A DNA stretch of 64,000 bases from PALSA-129 sp963842505 (GTDB lineage: Bacteria > Acidobacteriota > Terriglobia > Bryobacterales > Bryobacteraceae): NCBI GenBank assembly GCA_963842505.1, contig CAWJGZ010000001.1:744001-808000 (forward strand), written 5' to 3'. The notes under the pieces were generated by a model. The model saw only the letters and a list, made by a program, of their open reading frames with translations. It made no database searches and had not been told where the DNA came from. Both the position numbers and the translations under genes were made by a program. Position 1 is the stretch's first letter, and every line of letters begins with the position of its first letter. Below are positions 23,561 to 33,700 of the stretch, piece by piece.

Positions 23561-24459
23561 TAATAGTTTCCCGGTTGGTAAACACTCAGTGTGCGCGTCA
23601 CGGCGCGGACGCCGGCTTTGCGAAATGTGTTGGTGAGCAGGGCGGATATCTGCCGCAGATGGCTCCGCGCCACGGCGGCTGCCGAAGGACCGGAACCGCT
23701 CAGGCATACGCCGATGAGACCGGGGTGGCGGAGTTCGAGCAGCCGGTCGAGCGCGGGGACAATGGCGCACCGGCTGGGCTGGTGGAGCTGGTCGCGCAGG
23801 GCTTCCGATAAGACCGCGTAGTTCCGGGTGCGCAATCCCTCGAGCAGCAGCGCTACGCGCTGGATGTTGCTCACGGCCGCGGAGAGCGGCACGGTGAGGG
23901 GCAGGATGGCGCGGGAGCGGCGCGTCTCCAGTTGCAGTTCGGGTGTTGCGACAATGATTCGCAGGGAGGGCGGCCAGGGAGCCGGAAGCGCGATCACCGA
24001 GCCGTCGCCGCGCTGGCAACAGACCACCAGCCCGCCCAGAAGCGCGGCCGCCACGTTTTCCGGATGGCCTTCGATGGCGCATCCGGCCGCCAGAAGTTTT
24101 TCGATGGGCTGGGGGCCAAACAGCATCTCAAAGAGGCGGAAGCCGGCCGCTACGGCGGCGGAACTGCTGCCCAGACCGGAGCACAAAGGGATTTCGGTTT
24201 CGACTTCGACATCGAGAGAAGGGAAACGGCGGCGCGCGGCGAGATGACGGAAGGCGCGCTCGATCAGGTTCTCGCCATGCAATTCGATATTGCGAAAGTG
24301 GAAGTGCAGGCGGCTGGCGCCGGGTTCGCAGCTCTTGCGGACGCGCAGGCGGAGGAACAGGCGGACGGCCAGGGCCAGCGTGTCAAGGCCGGGGCCGAGG
24401 TTGGCAATGGAAGCGGGCACGGAAATGTCCGCACCGCGCGTCGCGAGGCTTTTAGCCAT
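23560..24459 (-). CDS. thrB: Homoserine kinase
   Basis: The 299-residue GHMP kinase has the expected three motifs. Motif 1 is VPASIANLGPGLDTLALAV; motif 2, the phosphate loop, is PLCSGLGSSSAAVAAG; motif 3 near the C-terminus is IGVCLSGSGPSAAAVA. The substrate-side EGHPENVAAALLGGL matches homoserine kinases. It phosphorylates homoserine to O-phosphohomoserine, the substrate of the adjacent threonine synthase. It overlaps the thrC end by 8 bp and is the last gene of the thrC-thrB unit. Length is normal for the family. Confidence 0.93.
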   Translation of the reverse strand: MAKSLATRGADISVPASIANLGPGLDTLALAVRLFLRLRVRKSCEPGASRLHFHFRNIELHGENLIERAFRHLAARRRFPSLDVEVETEIPLCSGLGSSSAAVAAGFRLFEMLFGPQPIEKLLAAGCAIEGHPENVAAALLGGLVVCCQRGDGSVIALPAPWPPSLRIIVATPELQLETRRSRAILPLTVPLSAAVSNIQRVALLLEGLRTRNYAVLSEALRDQLHQPSRCAIVPALDRLLELRHPGLIGVCLSGSGPSAAAVARSHLRQISALLTNTFRKAGVRAVTRTLSVYQPGNY

Positions 24460-25681
24460 CGGCCCGCCTGGCCGCGTTCAAAATGGAATCGGTATCCTTG
24501 AGGGCGTGTCCGGTGAGGAAGGCGACGACGCGCGCCGCGGGGTCCATTCGGCCATTGGCGATCAAACGCCGGATTCCGGCGAGGGTGGTGGCGGAGGCGG
24601 GTTCGCTGCCGATGCCGTCGCGGCCGAGCACCTGTTTGGCGGCCATGATCTCGGCGTCGTCGACGTCCATGACGATGCCGCCGGTGAAGCGCAGCGCGCG
24701 CAGGGCCTTCTTCCAACTCTTCGGATTGCCGATGCGGATGGCGGTGGCCATAGTCTGGGGATCGGCGACCACTTGCAATTCAGCGCCGCCGGATTCGACA
24801 GTGCGGACCAGAGCATTCGATCCGCGGGCCTGCACGATGACGAGGCGCGGAATGGGCGTCATGAGACCGGCGGCGGCGAGTTCTTCGATGGCTTTGCCGA
24901 AGGCGGCGCTGTTGCCGAGGTTGCCGCCGGGGAGCACGATGTAATCGGGCGGGCGCCAATCAAGCTGGTCCATGAGATGGAAGATGGCGGTCTTCTGGCC
25001 CTCGATACGGAACGGGTTGATGGAGTTCAGGAAGTAAATGCCCTTGTCGGATTCGGCCATCAAGACACGGAGGGCATCGTCGAAATTGCCGTCTACGTAC
25101 TGGGGTTCGGCGCCGAAATCGAGGGCCTGGGCAAGCTTCTGCATGGAGGCTCCTCCCTTCGGGAGGTAGACGCGCGCGCGCAGATTGGCGCGGGCGGCAT
25201 AGGCGGCCATGGAGGCGGCGGTGTTGCCGGTAGAGGCGCAGGCCACGATTTCCGCGCCCTGGCGGCGGGCCTCAGTGACAGCCACGGTCATGCCGAGGTC
25301 TTTGAAAGAGCCGGTAGGGTTCCAACCGAGATGCTTGAACCAGAGGTGATGGGCGTCGGCGTAATCGGCGGTCTTCTTGCCGGGGAGGAGCGGGACATTG
25401 CCCTCGGCCAGGGTAACTACGGAATCGGCCGGGCAGTCCGGGAGATACTCGCGGAAGCGCCAGACGCCGCTGGCATCGAGGAGCGCGTTGGAAGAGCGCC
25501 GTTCGCGCCAGATTTTCTTCAACTGTTCGGGCGAGAGAGGGCTGGGATTGGGAACGAACTGCAATAGATTGCCGCAGACGGGGCAGCTATAGCCACGATA
25601 ATCGCGCGGGACTTCCGTGCCGCAGCCCGCTTCGCTACAACGCAAGACCGAAGGAATCATTAGAAGTTTCACAGTAGACAA
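24452..25681 (-). CDS. thrC: Threonine synthase
   Basis: The 409-residue PLP enzyme has an N-terminal zinc-ribbon-like segment (CSEAGC…CPVC, residues 15-37), typical of the archaeal/acidobacterial-type threonine synthase. The PLP lysine motif NPTGSFKDLG is followed by CASTGNTAASMAAYAARA and a VLPGGNLGNSAAF phosphate loop. It converts O-phosphohomoserine to threonine. An internal ATG at codon 8 (MIPSVLRC) is an alternative start. It is followed by thrB with 8-bp overlap and preceded, 36 bp upstream on the same strand, by a secreted SRPBCC protein that may share the transcript. Confidence 0.95.
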   Translation of the reverse strand: MSTVKLLMIPSVLRCSEAGCGTEVPRDYRGYSCPVCGNLLQFVPNPSPLSPEQLKKIWRERRSSNALLDASGVWRFREYLPDCPADSVVTLAEGNVPLLPGKKTADYADAHHLWFKHLGWNPTGSFKDLGMTVAVTEARRQGAEIVACASTGNTAASMAAYAARANLRARVYLPKGGASMQKLAQALDFGAEPQYVDGNFDDALRVLMAESDKGIYFLNSINPFRIEGQKTAIFHLMDQLDWRPPDYIVLPGGNLGNSAAFGKAIEELAAAGLMTPIPRLVIVQARGSNALVRTVESGGAELQVVADPQTMATAIRIGNPKSWKKALRALRFTGGIVMDVDDAEIMAAKQVLGRDGIGSEPASATTLAGIRRLIANGRMDPAARVVAFLTGHALKDTDSILNAARRADG

Positions 25682-25717
25682 ACGACGCGGCGCTTGTCAA
25701 CGCAGCGCGGAAACGGC

Positions 25718-26269
25718 TTACTTTTTTCCGGGAACCGGGCTGCCTTGCTCGACCAGATTCTTCAGGCGGTTGACCTGCGCGGTGAGGACGCCGTCCACGG
25801 GCGCGGCAAGCGTGTTCATCCCGGAGGGGAGATAGCCGCTGGCCGCGAAGGTGACCTCGAGCCTGGCGCCCTCAGGCGTGGCTGCCAGGACCAGCGTCAT
25901 GCTGCCGCTGGCTGCCATGCGTTGCAAGGGGCCGAGGCCGCCGCGCAGGACGAGCGCCTTATCGGGATCGACGTACACAACTTCCATATGGCGGACACCG
26001 CCGCCATTGGGGAGTTTCTCGCAGAAACATCCGGTTGGGCTGGCGTCGAGGGTCAGGTTGTGGGAATCGCCGGAGAAGGTGTGAGCGGAATCCCACCAGT
26101 CGGCGATATGGAGGAGGCGAGTGTAGACATCATGAGGCGTGGCGTGGATGACGACAGCGACCTTGACGGTGAAGCCGCCGGCGGCCGAATCGAGGACTTC
26201 GGCGCGGGCCGGCCAAGCGGCGGCGGAAAGAGCCACAACCCAAAGAAGCGGTTGGATTCTTATTTGCAT
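25718..26269 (-). CDS. Secreted SRPBCC/START-like protein
   Basis: The 183-residue product has a cleavable signal peptide (residues 1-23, ending PARA). A polyketide-cyclase/SRPBCC-like fold follows: an N-terminal strand FTVKVAVVIHATPHDVYTRLLHIADWWDSAHTFSG, a GVRHMEVVYVDPDKALVLRGGLGPLQ strand pair and a long C-terminal helix (VLTAQVNRLKNLVEQ). Such domains bind hydrophobic ligands; the ligand is unknown here. It probably functions in the periplasm. The gene diverges from the hybrid kinase across an AT-rich spacer containing a perfect 14-bp palindrome, and lies upstream of thrC on the same strand. Confidence 0.75.
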   Translation of the reverse strand: MQIRIQPLLWVVALSAAAWPARAEVLDSAAGGFTVKVAVVIHATPHDVYTRLLHIADWWDSAHTFSGDSHNLTLDASPTGCFCEKLPNGGGVRHMEVVYVDPDKALVLRGGLGPLQRMAASGSMTLVLAATPEGARLEVTFAASGYLPSGMNTLAAPVDGVLTAQVNRLKNLVEQGSPVPGKK

Positions 26270-26310
26270 GATGGATTCCCTCGCCGGCAGTGTAGCAGAT
26301 TCGTATCCGC

Positions 26311-26346
26311 TTTATTTATATTAATTTATATTATTTGATATCAAAT
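26311..26346. promoter_or_regulatory. AT-rich island with a perfect 14-bp palindrome
   Basis: TTTATATTA occurs twice in tandem (about 26315-26333) and is followed by the perfect palindrome ATTTGATATCAAAT (26333-26346). The island is nearly all A/T in otherwise GC-rich DNA, between divergent genes starting at 26269 and 26441. It probably holds overlapping promoters and an operator. Confidence 0.45.
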
Positions 26347-26440
26347 CCGCAGTTGCCTAAACTAGCAACAGGCCGCGCTCGGTGAGATGGGCGCGAGCCT
26401 GATCCGCCTGTGCTTCCAGCCGGATTTAAGGAGGGCATTC

Positions 26441-29400
26441 GTGTCGAGTCCCGAGAACCCCAGCCAGTGGGAAGCGGATGGAGATCTGTTTGCCGCGGCC
26501 TTCGAGCACGCGCCGGTAATGATGGCGATCAGCGCGCATAACCAAGACATCTTTCTGCAAGTGAACCGGGAGTTCGAGAGGGTTTCGGGCTACAGCCGGG
26601 AAGAGGTGCTCGGGAAGAGCGTGGTGGGACTGGGCCTGATTGCGCCGGAGGAAAGAGAACCGCGTGGCGGAAGTTTTGGGCGAAGGCGGCCCGGGGCTGG
26701 GGATCGAGCTTTGGTTCCGCGCGAAGAACGGCGCGCCCCGGAAGTGCCTGTGCAGCGTGGTGCCGGTGCGCATCGGCGGAGTTGCCCGGATGTTGGCTTT
26801 GGGAATCGACGTCACCGGAAGGGCCCGCTATGAAGTGGAGCGAGGGCTGACGATTAAGCTGCTTGGTCTGCTGAATGCCCCCAGCGCGATGCGGGAAATG
26901 ATGGAGGGCACGATCAGTCTGCTACAGAAGTTCACGGGATGCGACGCGGTGGCAGTGCGGGTGCGGGAGGGCGGCGATTTTCCGTTTTACACAACCTGGG
27001 GACTGTCAAATGAATTCGTGCGGGAAGAGAGCAGCCTCTGCGCGGGCGACAATTCGGCGCTGGAGTGCCTTTGCGGCGCGGTCCTGACGGGAGAATTCAA
27101 GCCGGGGCTGGAGGTTGTGACGGCGTACGGCAGTTACTGGACGAACAGCCTGAGCGATCTGGTGAGCGGCCCGATGGCCGGCTGTTTGCCCGAAAGCTTG
27201 CGTGGCCGGTGCCTGCGCGAAGGATACGAAGCGGTGGCCCAGATCCCGCTGCGCTTTGCCGGCCGCACGCTGGGGCTGATGCAGTTCAACTACGCGCGGC
27301 GCGGGAGCATCACACCGGAAAGCGTGGCATTCCTGGAGCACGCCGCCAAGAGCATCGCCACCGCCATTGAACAGCGCCAGACCCAGGCGGCCTTGCGGGC
27401 GAGCGAATTGCGTTACCGGTTGATCTCCGAGAACACCGGCGACGTGATCTGGCTGGCGGACGTGACCACGCTGAGAATGACGTATGTCAGCCCCTCGGTG
27501 GTGCGGCAGTGCGGATACTCGCCGGAAGAAGTGATGGCGTGGCCGATCGGGGAATTGCTGACGCCGGAATCCTATCGCTTTGTGGAAGCGGGCCTTCGGG
27601 AACGGCTGGCGAAGTTCGAAGCGGGGAGCGAAGGCGAGCGGATTCAAACCTACGAGGTGGACCAACGGCGGCGGGACGGTTCCATCGCGCGCGTGGAAAT
27701 GGTGATCACGCTACTGGCGGGGCTGGACGGGCGCGTACACGAGATTCTGGGAGTGTCGCGCGACGTTACGGAACGTCACCAGTACATCGAGGCGCTGCGC
27801 GAGAAGGAGTATTGGCTGAGCGAATCGCAGCGGGTTTCGCGCATCGGCAGCTATGCCCTGGACATGGCCGCCGGCACATGGACCAGCTCGGCGACGTTGG
27901 ACGAGATCTTCGGCATCGGGCCGGAATACCGCCGTACCGTGGACGGTTGGGGGGACTTGGTGTATGCGGAGGATCGCCGGGAAATGCTGGAGTACTTCCA
28001 GCGCGAGGCGGTGGAACGGCAACGGCCGTTCGACCGGGAGTACCGCATCGCGCGGCGGAGCGACGGCCAGATCCGCTGGGTGCATGGGCGGGGCCAACTG
28101 GTTCACAACGCCAAAGGCGAACTGGTGACGATGGCAGGGACGATACAGGACATTACGGAGCGAAAGCGGCTGGAGGAGCAATTATTGCAGGCGCAGAAGA
28201 TGGAATCGGTGGGGCGGCTGGCGGGGGGAGTGGCCCACGACTTCAACAATCTGCTGACGGTGATCAACGGCTATTGCGATCTGATGTTGCAAGGGATGAA
28301 GACGTCGGATCCGATCAAAGAGCAACTAGATGAGGTCCGCGGCGCCGGACAGCGCGCAGCCGCGCTGACGCAGCAATTGCTGGCATTCAGCCGGCGGCAG
28401 GTAATGCGGCCGCAAGTGCTGGACCTGAACGGCTTTTTGCGGGAGGCCGAGCGGCTGTTACGGAGGCTGATTGGGGAAGATGTCCGATTGGTAACGGTAC
28501 TGGACGCGGCGCTGGGAAAGGTGAAGGCGGATCCGGGACAGATCAACCAGGTGATTCTGAACCTGGCGGTGAATGCGAGAGACGCCATGCCCGGAGGCGG
28601 GCAACTGACGATCGAGACGGCCAACGTGGACATCGACGCGGAGAGTGCGGCGACGCAAGTGGGTTCGCGCGCGGGGCGCTACGTGCGGCTGTCGGTGAGT
28701 GATACGGGCGCGGGGATGGATGTGGAGACCAGGCGGCACCTGTTCGAGCCGTTCTTCACGACCAAGGCGGCGGGGCACGGCACGGGCCTGGGACTTTCGA
28801 GCGTCTACGGAATCGTGCGGCAGAGCGATGGCTGGATTACGGCGTACAGCGAGCCAGGCCAGGGCACGCAATTTCACGTTTACTTGCCGCGGCTGGAAGA
28901 GGATGGAGAAAAGGCGGCCGCGCCGGCGGAGAACCCCGCGCTGGCGTTCGGCACCGAGACGATTCTGGTGACGGAGGACCAGGATAACGTCCGCACGCTG
29001 GTGTCGCGGATGCTGCGTGGTTTCGGCTACCACGTGCTGGACGCGGCCAACGGAGCGGAGGCGCTGGCGGTGGCGGCGGCGCATGCCGCACCGATCCACC
29101 TGTTGATCACGGATGTGGTGATGCCGGAAATGTCGGGCCGCGAGCTGGGCGCCGAGCTGAAGCGGCAGAGGCCGGAGATTCGGGTGATGTACATGTCCGG
29201 ATATACCGGCAACGCGATCGCGCGGCACGGTCTTCTGGAAGAGGGCGTGGCCTTCATAGAGAAGCCCTTCACGGCGGAGTCTCTGGCGGGCAAAGTGCGC
29301 GCCGTGCTGGGGAGCGCAACGGCGGCCGGGGCGGTCCTGGTGGTGGACGACGATGCGGCCATCCGCAGCTTGTTTTACAAGATCCTGGCGCGGGCGGGAT

Positions 29401-29687
29401 ACCATGTGATGGAAGCCGCCGATGGGGCGCAGGCCCTGGAGGCGGTGAAGAAAGGCGGGGTGGCCCTGGTGATCACCGATCTGGTGATGCCGGAGAAAGA
29501 GGGAATCGAAACCATTATGGAGATCCGCAAGAGCCATCCGCAGGTGAAGATCGGGGCGGTCTCGGGAGCGTCAGGCGGCAGGTATCTGGGAACGGCGGCG
29601 CTGTTGGGGGCCGACGCGGTGCTGGCGAAGCCGGTGTCCGAGGAAGCGCTGGTGGATATGGCGCGGCGCCTGTTGGGTGGGAGCTAG
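26441..29687 (+). CDS. Hybrid PAS/GAF sensor kinase with two receiver domains, frameshifted
   Basis: The GTG at 26441 follows AAGGAGGG by five bases and opens a PAS domain that reads well to …GLIAPEER. Dropping one base near 26650-26661 (+1 shift) continues as NRVAEVLGEGG…ELWFRAKNG, the second half of the same PAS domain. The protein is about 1080 residues if the shift is corrected. As sequenced, a shorter product could start at the TTG at 26640. Domains follow in order: GAF-like, two PAS, HisKA (GGVAHDFNNLLTVINGY), HATPase (GHGTGLGLSSVYG) and two receivers (LITDVVMPEMSG and LVITDLVMPEKEG). It has no membrane segment, so it is a cytoplasmic signalling kinase. tRNA-Ile follows. Confidence 0.82.
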
Positions 29688-29696
29688 AGGACCCGT

Positions 29697-29702
29697 TACA
29701 AT
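29697..29702 (+). promoter_or_regulatory. -10 element (TACAAT) of the tRNA gene
   Basis: GTTACAAT ends 34 bp before the tRNA; a weak -35 (TTGGGT, 29673-29678) lies 18 bp upstream. Confidence 0.45.
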
Positions 29703-29736
29703 GTGAGTGCCGGCCGGAAATGCGGCGGGCGGCTGG

Positions 29737-29812
<76 letters not shown>

Positions 29813-29860
29813 ATATTTTCATTCTCCTTCCCGCGTCTTCTCCTGCCGCGCGCCGTCCGT

Positions 29861-29866
29861 TACACT
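29861..29866 (+). promoter_or_regulatory. -10 element (TACACT) of the sugar nucleotide operon
   Basis: GTTACACT lies 21 bp before the TTG start at 29888, with GCGAGGAGC as ribosome site between them. This would start a separate transcript downstream of the tRNA. Confidence 0.4.
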
Positions 29867-29887
29867 GCTAGCGAGGAGCTTCCCAAC

Positions 29888-30745
29888 TTGCGACTCCACA
29901 AAGCGGTCATCACCGCCGCCAGCCCCAACCAACGCACTCTGCCTCTCCAGACCCTGATCGATCGCGACGGCCACGAGAAGTCCGTCCTCACTATCCTCGT
30001 AGAACAGGCCCTTTCCGCGGGCGTCGAGGAGATCTGCGTGGTGGTCTGGCCCGGCGATGAGGCCCGCTACTCCCAGGCAGCCGGCAGCTACGCCGCGATG
30101 GTCCGTTTCGTGGCCCAGCCCCGGCCGCTGGGATACGGCCACTCCATCCATTGCGCCCGCGCCTTCGTGAACTCCGATCCGTTCCTCCACATGGTCAGCG
30201 ACCACCTATATGTCAGCCCAAGCGAATCCGCCACCCAGCAGGTGGTGGAGATCGCCCAGGCCGAGGAATGCTCCGTCTCGGGCGTCCAGGCCACTCGCGA
30301 ATCCCAGTTGCCGTTCTTCGGCGCCGTGGCCGGCCGGCGGCAACCCGGCCGCCCCGGGCTCTACCGCATCGATACCGTCATCGAGAAACCGACACCCAGC
30401 GAGGCGGAACAGCGCCTGGTCGTGCCCGGCATCCGCGCGGGCTACTATCTCTGCTTTTTCGGCATCCACGCTTTCACGCCAACGGTTATGGACCTGCTCG
30501 GCAGGGCCATCGCGGCCGCGCCGGAAACGCCCGTCGGGCTCTCTCCGATCCTCGCCGAACTGGCTCACCGCGAGCAGTACCTGGCCGTCGAAGAGGCCGG
30601 CCGGCGCTATGACCTGGGCGCACGCTATGGCTTGCTCATTTCCCAAGTGGCTCTGGCGCTGCACGGTCGCGACCGCGGCGAAGTGCTTTCCCACCTGATG
30701 GAGTTGCTGGCCGACGACGCGCTGGCGGATGGCGGCCGGCAGTGA
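29888..30745 (+). CDS. Degenerate GalU-like sugar-1-phosphate nucleotidyltransferase
   Basis: The TTG start behind GAGGAGC gives 285 residues. The fold is that of GalU-type UTP-glucose-1-phosphate uridylyltransferases: KAVITAA at the N-terminus, SVLTILVEQALSAGVEEICVVV, QPRPLGYGHSIHCAR, IEKPTPSEA and GIRAGYYLCFFGIHAFTP. Key residues differ. The G-x-G-T-R-x-L-P nucleotide loop is replaced by ASPNQRTLPLQTL, and the metal-binding G-D-D motif reads SDHLY (104-108). It may be inactive, use another donor or act as a regulatory partner. The stop overlaps the GTG start of the following kinase/pyrophosphorylase fusion by 4 bp, so the two are surely co-translated. Confidence 0.8.
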   Translation: MRLHKAVITAASPNQRTLPLQTLIDRDGHEKSVLTILVEQALSAGVEEICVVVWPGDEARYSQAAGSYAAMVRFVAQPRPLGYGHSIHCARAFVNSDPFLHMVSDHLYVSPSESATQQVVEIAQAEECSVSGVQATRESQLPFFGAVAGRRQPGRPGLYRIDTVIEKPTPSEAEQRLVVPGIRAGYYLCFFGIHAFTPTVMDLLGRAIAAAPETPVGLSPILAELAHREQYLAVEEAGRRYDLGARYGLLISQVALALHGRDRGEVLSHLMELLADDALADGGRQ

Positions 30746-33700
30746 GCTTGTTGACGGAAGTAATCAGCTCGCAGAATTCGGAAATGCGCGACCGGCCGAT
30801 CGATTCGGTCTGCGCCGGCTTGCCGCTCACGGCGCTGCTCGCCGAATGCCAGGCGTTGGAGGGCTTCCGCCGCTCCAGCGACAACCTCTACCAGCGGGTC
30901 CGCGCGCTTTTCTTCCTCTACGCCATCCATCGCTACCACATCCCTGCGCACGATCTTGGGGGCGCAGCTACGCCGATTCCCTTCGCCGGCTATTCCAACC
31001 TGTTGAAGCGGCGCTTCGAAGAGGCCATCGATATCTTCCTGGCCGCTCAGACCGCTAACGGAGCGGGCGCGGCCATCTCCAGCGCCCTGGCTGCCGCCTA
31101 CCGCGGCCTGGGGTTCCAGACGCTGGCCGACCAGGTGCGGCGCAGCGTGCGCTCGGTTCGCGGCAACCAGTGGATGTTCCGTACCGGCCATCCGGCCGAT
31201 TACCCTCTGCGCCTCCGCCCCGAACTGCTACGCGCCACTTCCGGCCTCTACCCGGTGGTGCGCGAATCCACCCCGGTCCGCATGGATCTCACGCACAGCG
31301 GCTGGAGCGACATCTTTTTTCTCGGCATGGATTTTCCGGAAGGCGCGCGGGTCCTCAACATCTCCATCGATCTGGCCGTCTGTGGCGCAGGTCTTCCCGC
31401 CGAACCCAGGCCGCCCGTGGAGGCCTACTTCCGCGTGATCGATCAGCCGGTGCTGCGGCTCGCCAGCGCGGATTTGCAGGCCGCCGCCGAGATCACCACG
31501 ATCGCCGAGGTCTTCGATTTTGCCCGAGATTACCTCGGACTGCTCAAAGCCGCCGTGATCGCTTCCGGACTGGTGCCGCCCGGCATGGAAGGTGCGTCGC
31601 AGCCGCTCTGCGACGTGCTTGCGCGCCTTACGGGCGCTTCCGGGCTGGGGATCGAGGTGGTCAGCAAGGTCAACGGGATTCCGAAAGGCTCGCGCTTGGC
31701 GGTCTCCACCACTCTGCTGGCCAGCCTGATCTCCGCCTGCATGCGCGCCACCGGGCAGGTGCGATCGCTAACCGGCGAATTGGACGAAGAGGAGCGCCGG
31801 CTAGTGGCCGCGCGCGCGATCCTGGGCGAATGGCTCGGCGGTTCGGGCGGCGGATGGCAGGATTCCGGCGGCGTCTGGCCAGGCATCAAGCTCATCTATG
31901 GCGTGGCCGCCTCTGCCGGCGACGCCGAGTTCGGCATCAGCCGCGGCTGCCTGCTGCCCCGCCATCGCATTTTTGACGCGGCCGAGATCTCACCGGAAAC
32001 CCGCCAGGCTTTACAGGAGAGCCTGGTGCTGGTGCACGGCGGCATGGCCCAGGACGTGGGGCCCATTCTGGAGATGGTCACCGAGCGCTACCTGCTGCGC
32101 TCGGAAAAAGAATGGCTGGCGCGCCGCGAAGCCATCGGTATCCTGGATGAAGTGCTGGTCCAACTGCGCGAGGGCGATGTGCGCGGCATCGGCCGCTCCA
32201 CCGGGCGCAATTTCGATGGGCCCATTCAGACCATCATCCCGTGGGCCGGCAACCTCTATACTCAGACGCTGATCGAGCGCGTGCGCGGGGAAATGGGCGA
32301 CGATTTCTGGGGCTTCTGGATGCTTGGCGGCATGGCCGGCGGCGGCATGGGTTTTCTGTTTCACCCGCGCCGCAGAGCCGAAGCCCAGGAACGCCTGCAG
32401 CGGATCATGAGCGAAACCAAAGCCGCCATGGAACACGCCGTGCCGTTCGCCATGGAACCGGTGGTGTACCATTTCGCCATCAACGAGCGCGGCACGACCG
32501 CGACTCTGCGGACCGGCGATGCCGCCCTCATGCCAGCGGAATATTACACACTGGCGGTGCCCCCGCTGATCCGCACGGAAGCCAGATTGCTCTCGCCCGC
32601 GCGGCGCGCCGAGCTTGACCGCTTCGCCACGGCCTGCGGCAACCAGCCCGAATTCGGCGGCATGGTGCAGCAAATGTTCGATCATCTGCTGCCGCGCGCC
32701 CACGAGCAGCCGTCCGGCGTCGCCCAAAACCTGGATGCGTTGTTGCGCGCGTATGGCTTCGACGCCGTGCAACACGAGCAGATTCAAGCCGACCTGCGCG
32801 GCGGCCGCATCGGCCTGGCGCAGAACCGGTTGCCGGCCAACAGCGACATCCAAGACGTCCAGCCCGGGGACCTGGTGGACGCCACCAAACGTCTGCCGGA
32901 GCATTATCGCCGCACCGGCCTGGATGCCCTGGCGAGCGGCAGGGTTGCGGTGGTTTCGCTGGCTGGCGGCGCGGGCAGCCGCTGGACCAAGGGTGCGGGC
33001 GTAGTGAAGGCGCTCAACCCGTTCTGCCGGCTGGGCGGGCGGCACCGCAGCTTTGTGGAAGTACACCTGGCCAAGAGCCTGCGCACCGGCCGTGAGACCG
33101 GTACGCTGCTGCCGCACGTTTTCACCACCAGCTACCTGACGCACGACGCCATCGCGGCGCATCTTGACGCCTGCCGGAACTATGGCTACCCCGGCCCGGT
33201 GCTGCTTTCGCCCGGCCGAAGCATCGGCCTGCGCCTGGTTCCCATGGAACGCGATCTGCGTTTCGCCTGGGAGGAGATGCCGCAGCAGTTGCTCGACGAA
33301 CAGGCGGAGAAAGTGAGGGAAAGCCTCCACAACACCCTGATCCAGTGGGCGCGCCAGGCCGGCGAAGGCAGCAACTATACCGACAACCTGCCGCTGCAGT
33401 GCCTCCATCCGGTGGGGCACTGGTACGAGATCTCCAACCTGTTTCGCAACGGCACGCTGCAACGCCTGCTGGGAGAATATCCACGGCTGAACTACCTGAT
33501 GGTGCACAACATCGACACCACCGGCGCGGACCTGGACGCGGCGCTGCTGGGCTACCACATCGAAGAGGGCGCGGGCCTGACGACCGAAGTGATTGCCCGC
33601 CAGTTGGAAGATCGCGGCGGCGGCCTGGCGCGCGTCAACGGCCGTCTGCGGCTGGTGGAGGGAATGGCGTTGCCGCGGGAGGAAATCGAGTCGCGGCTTT

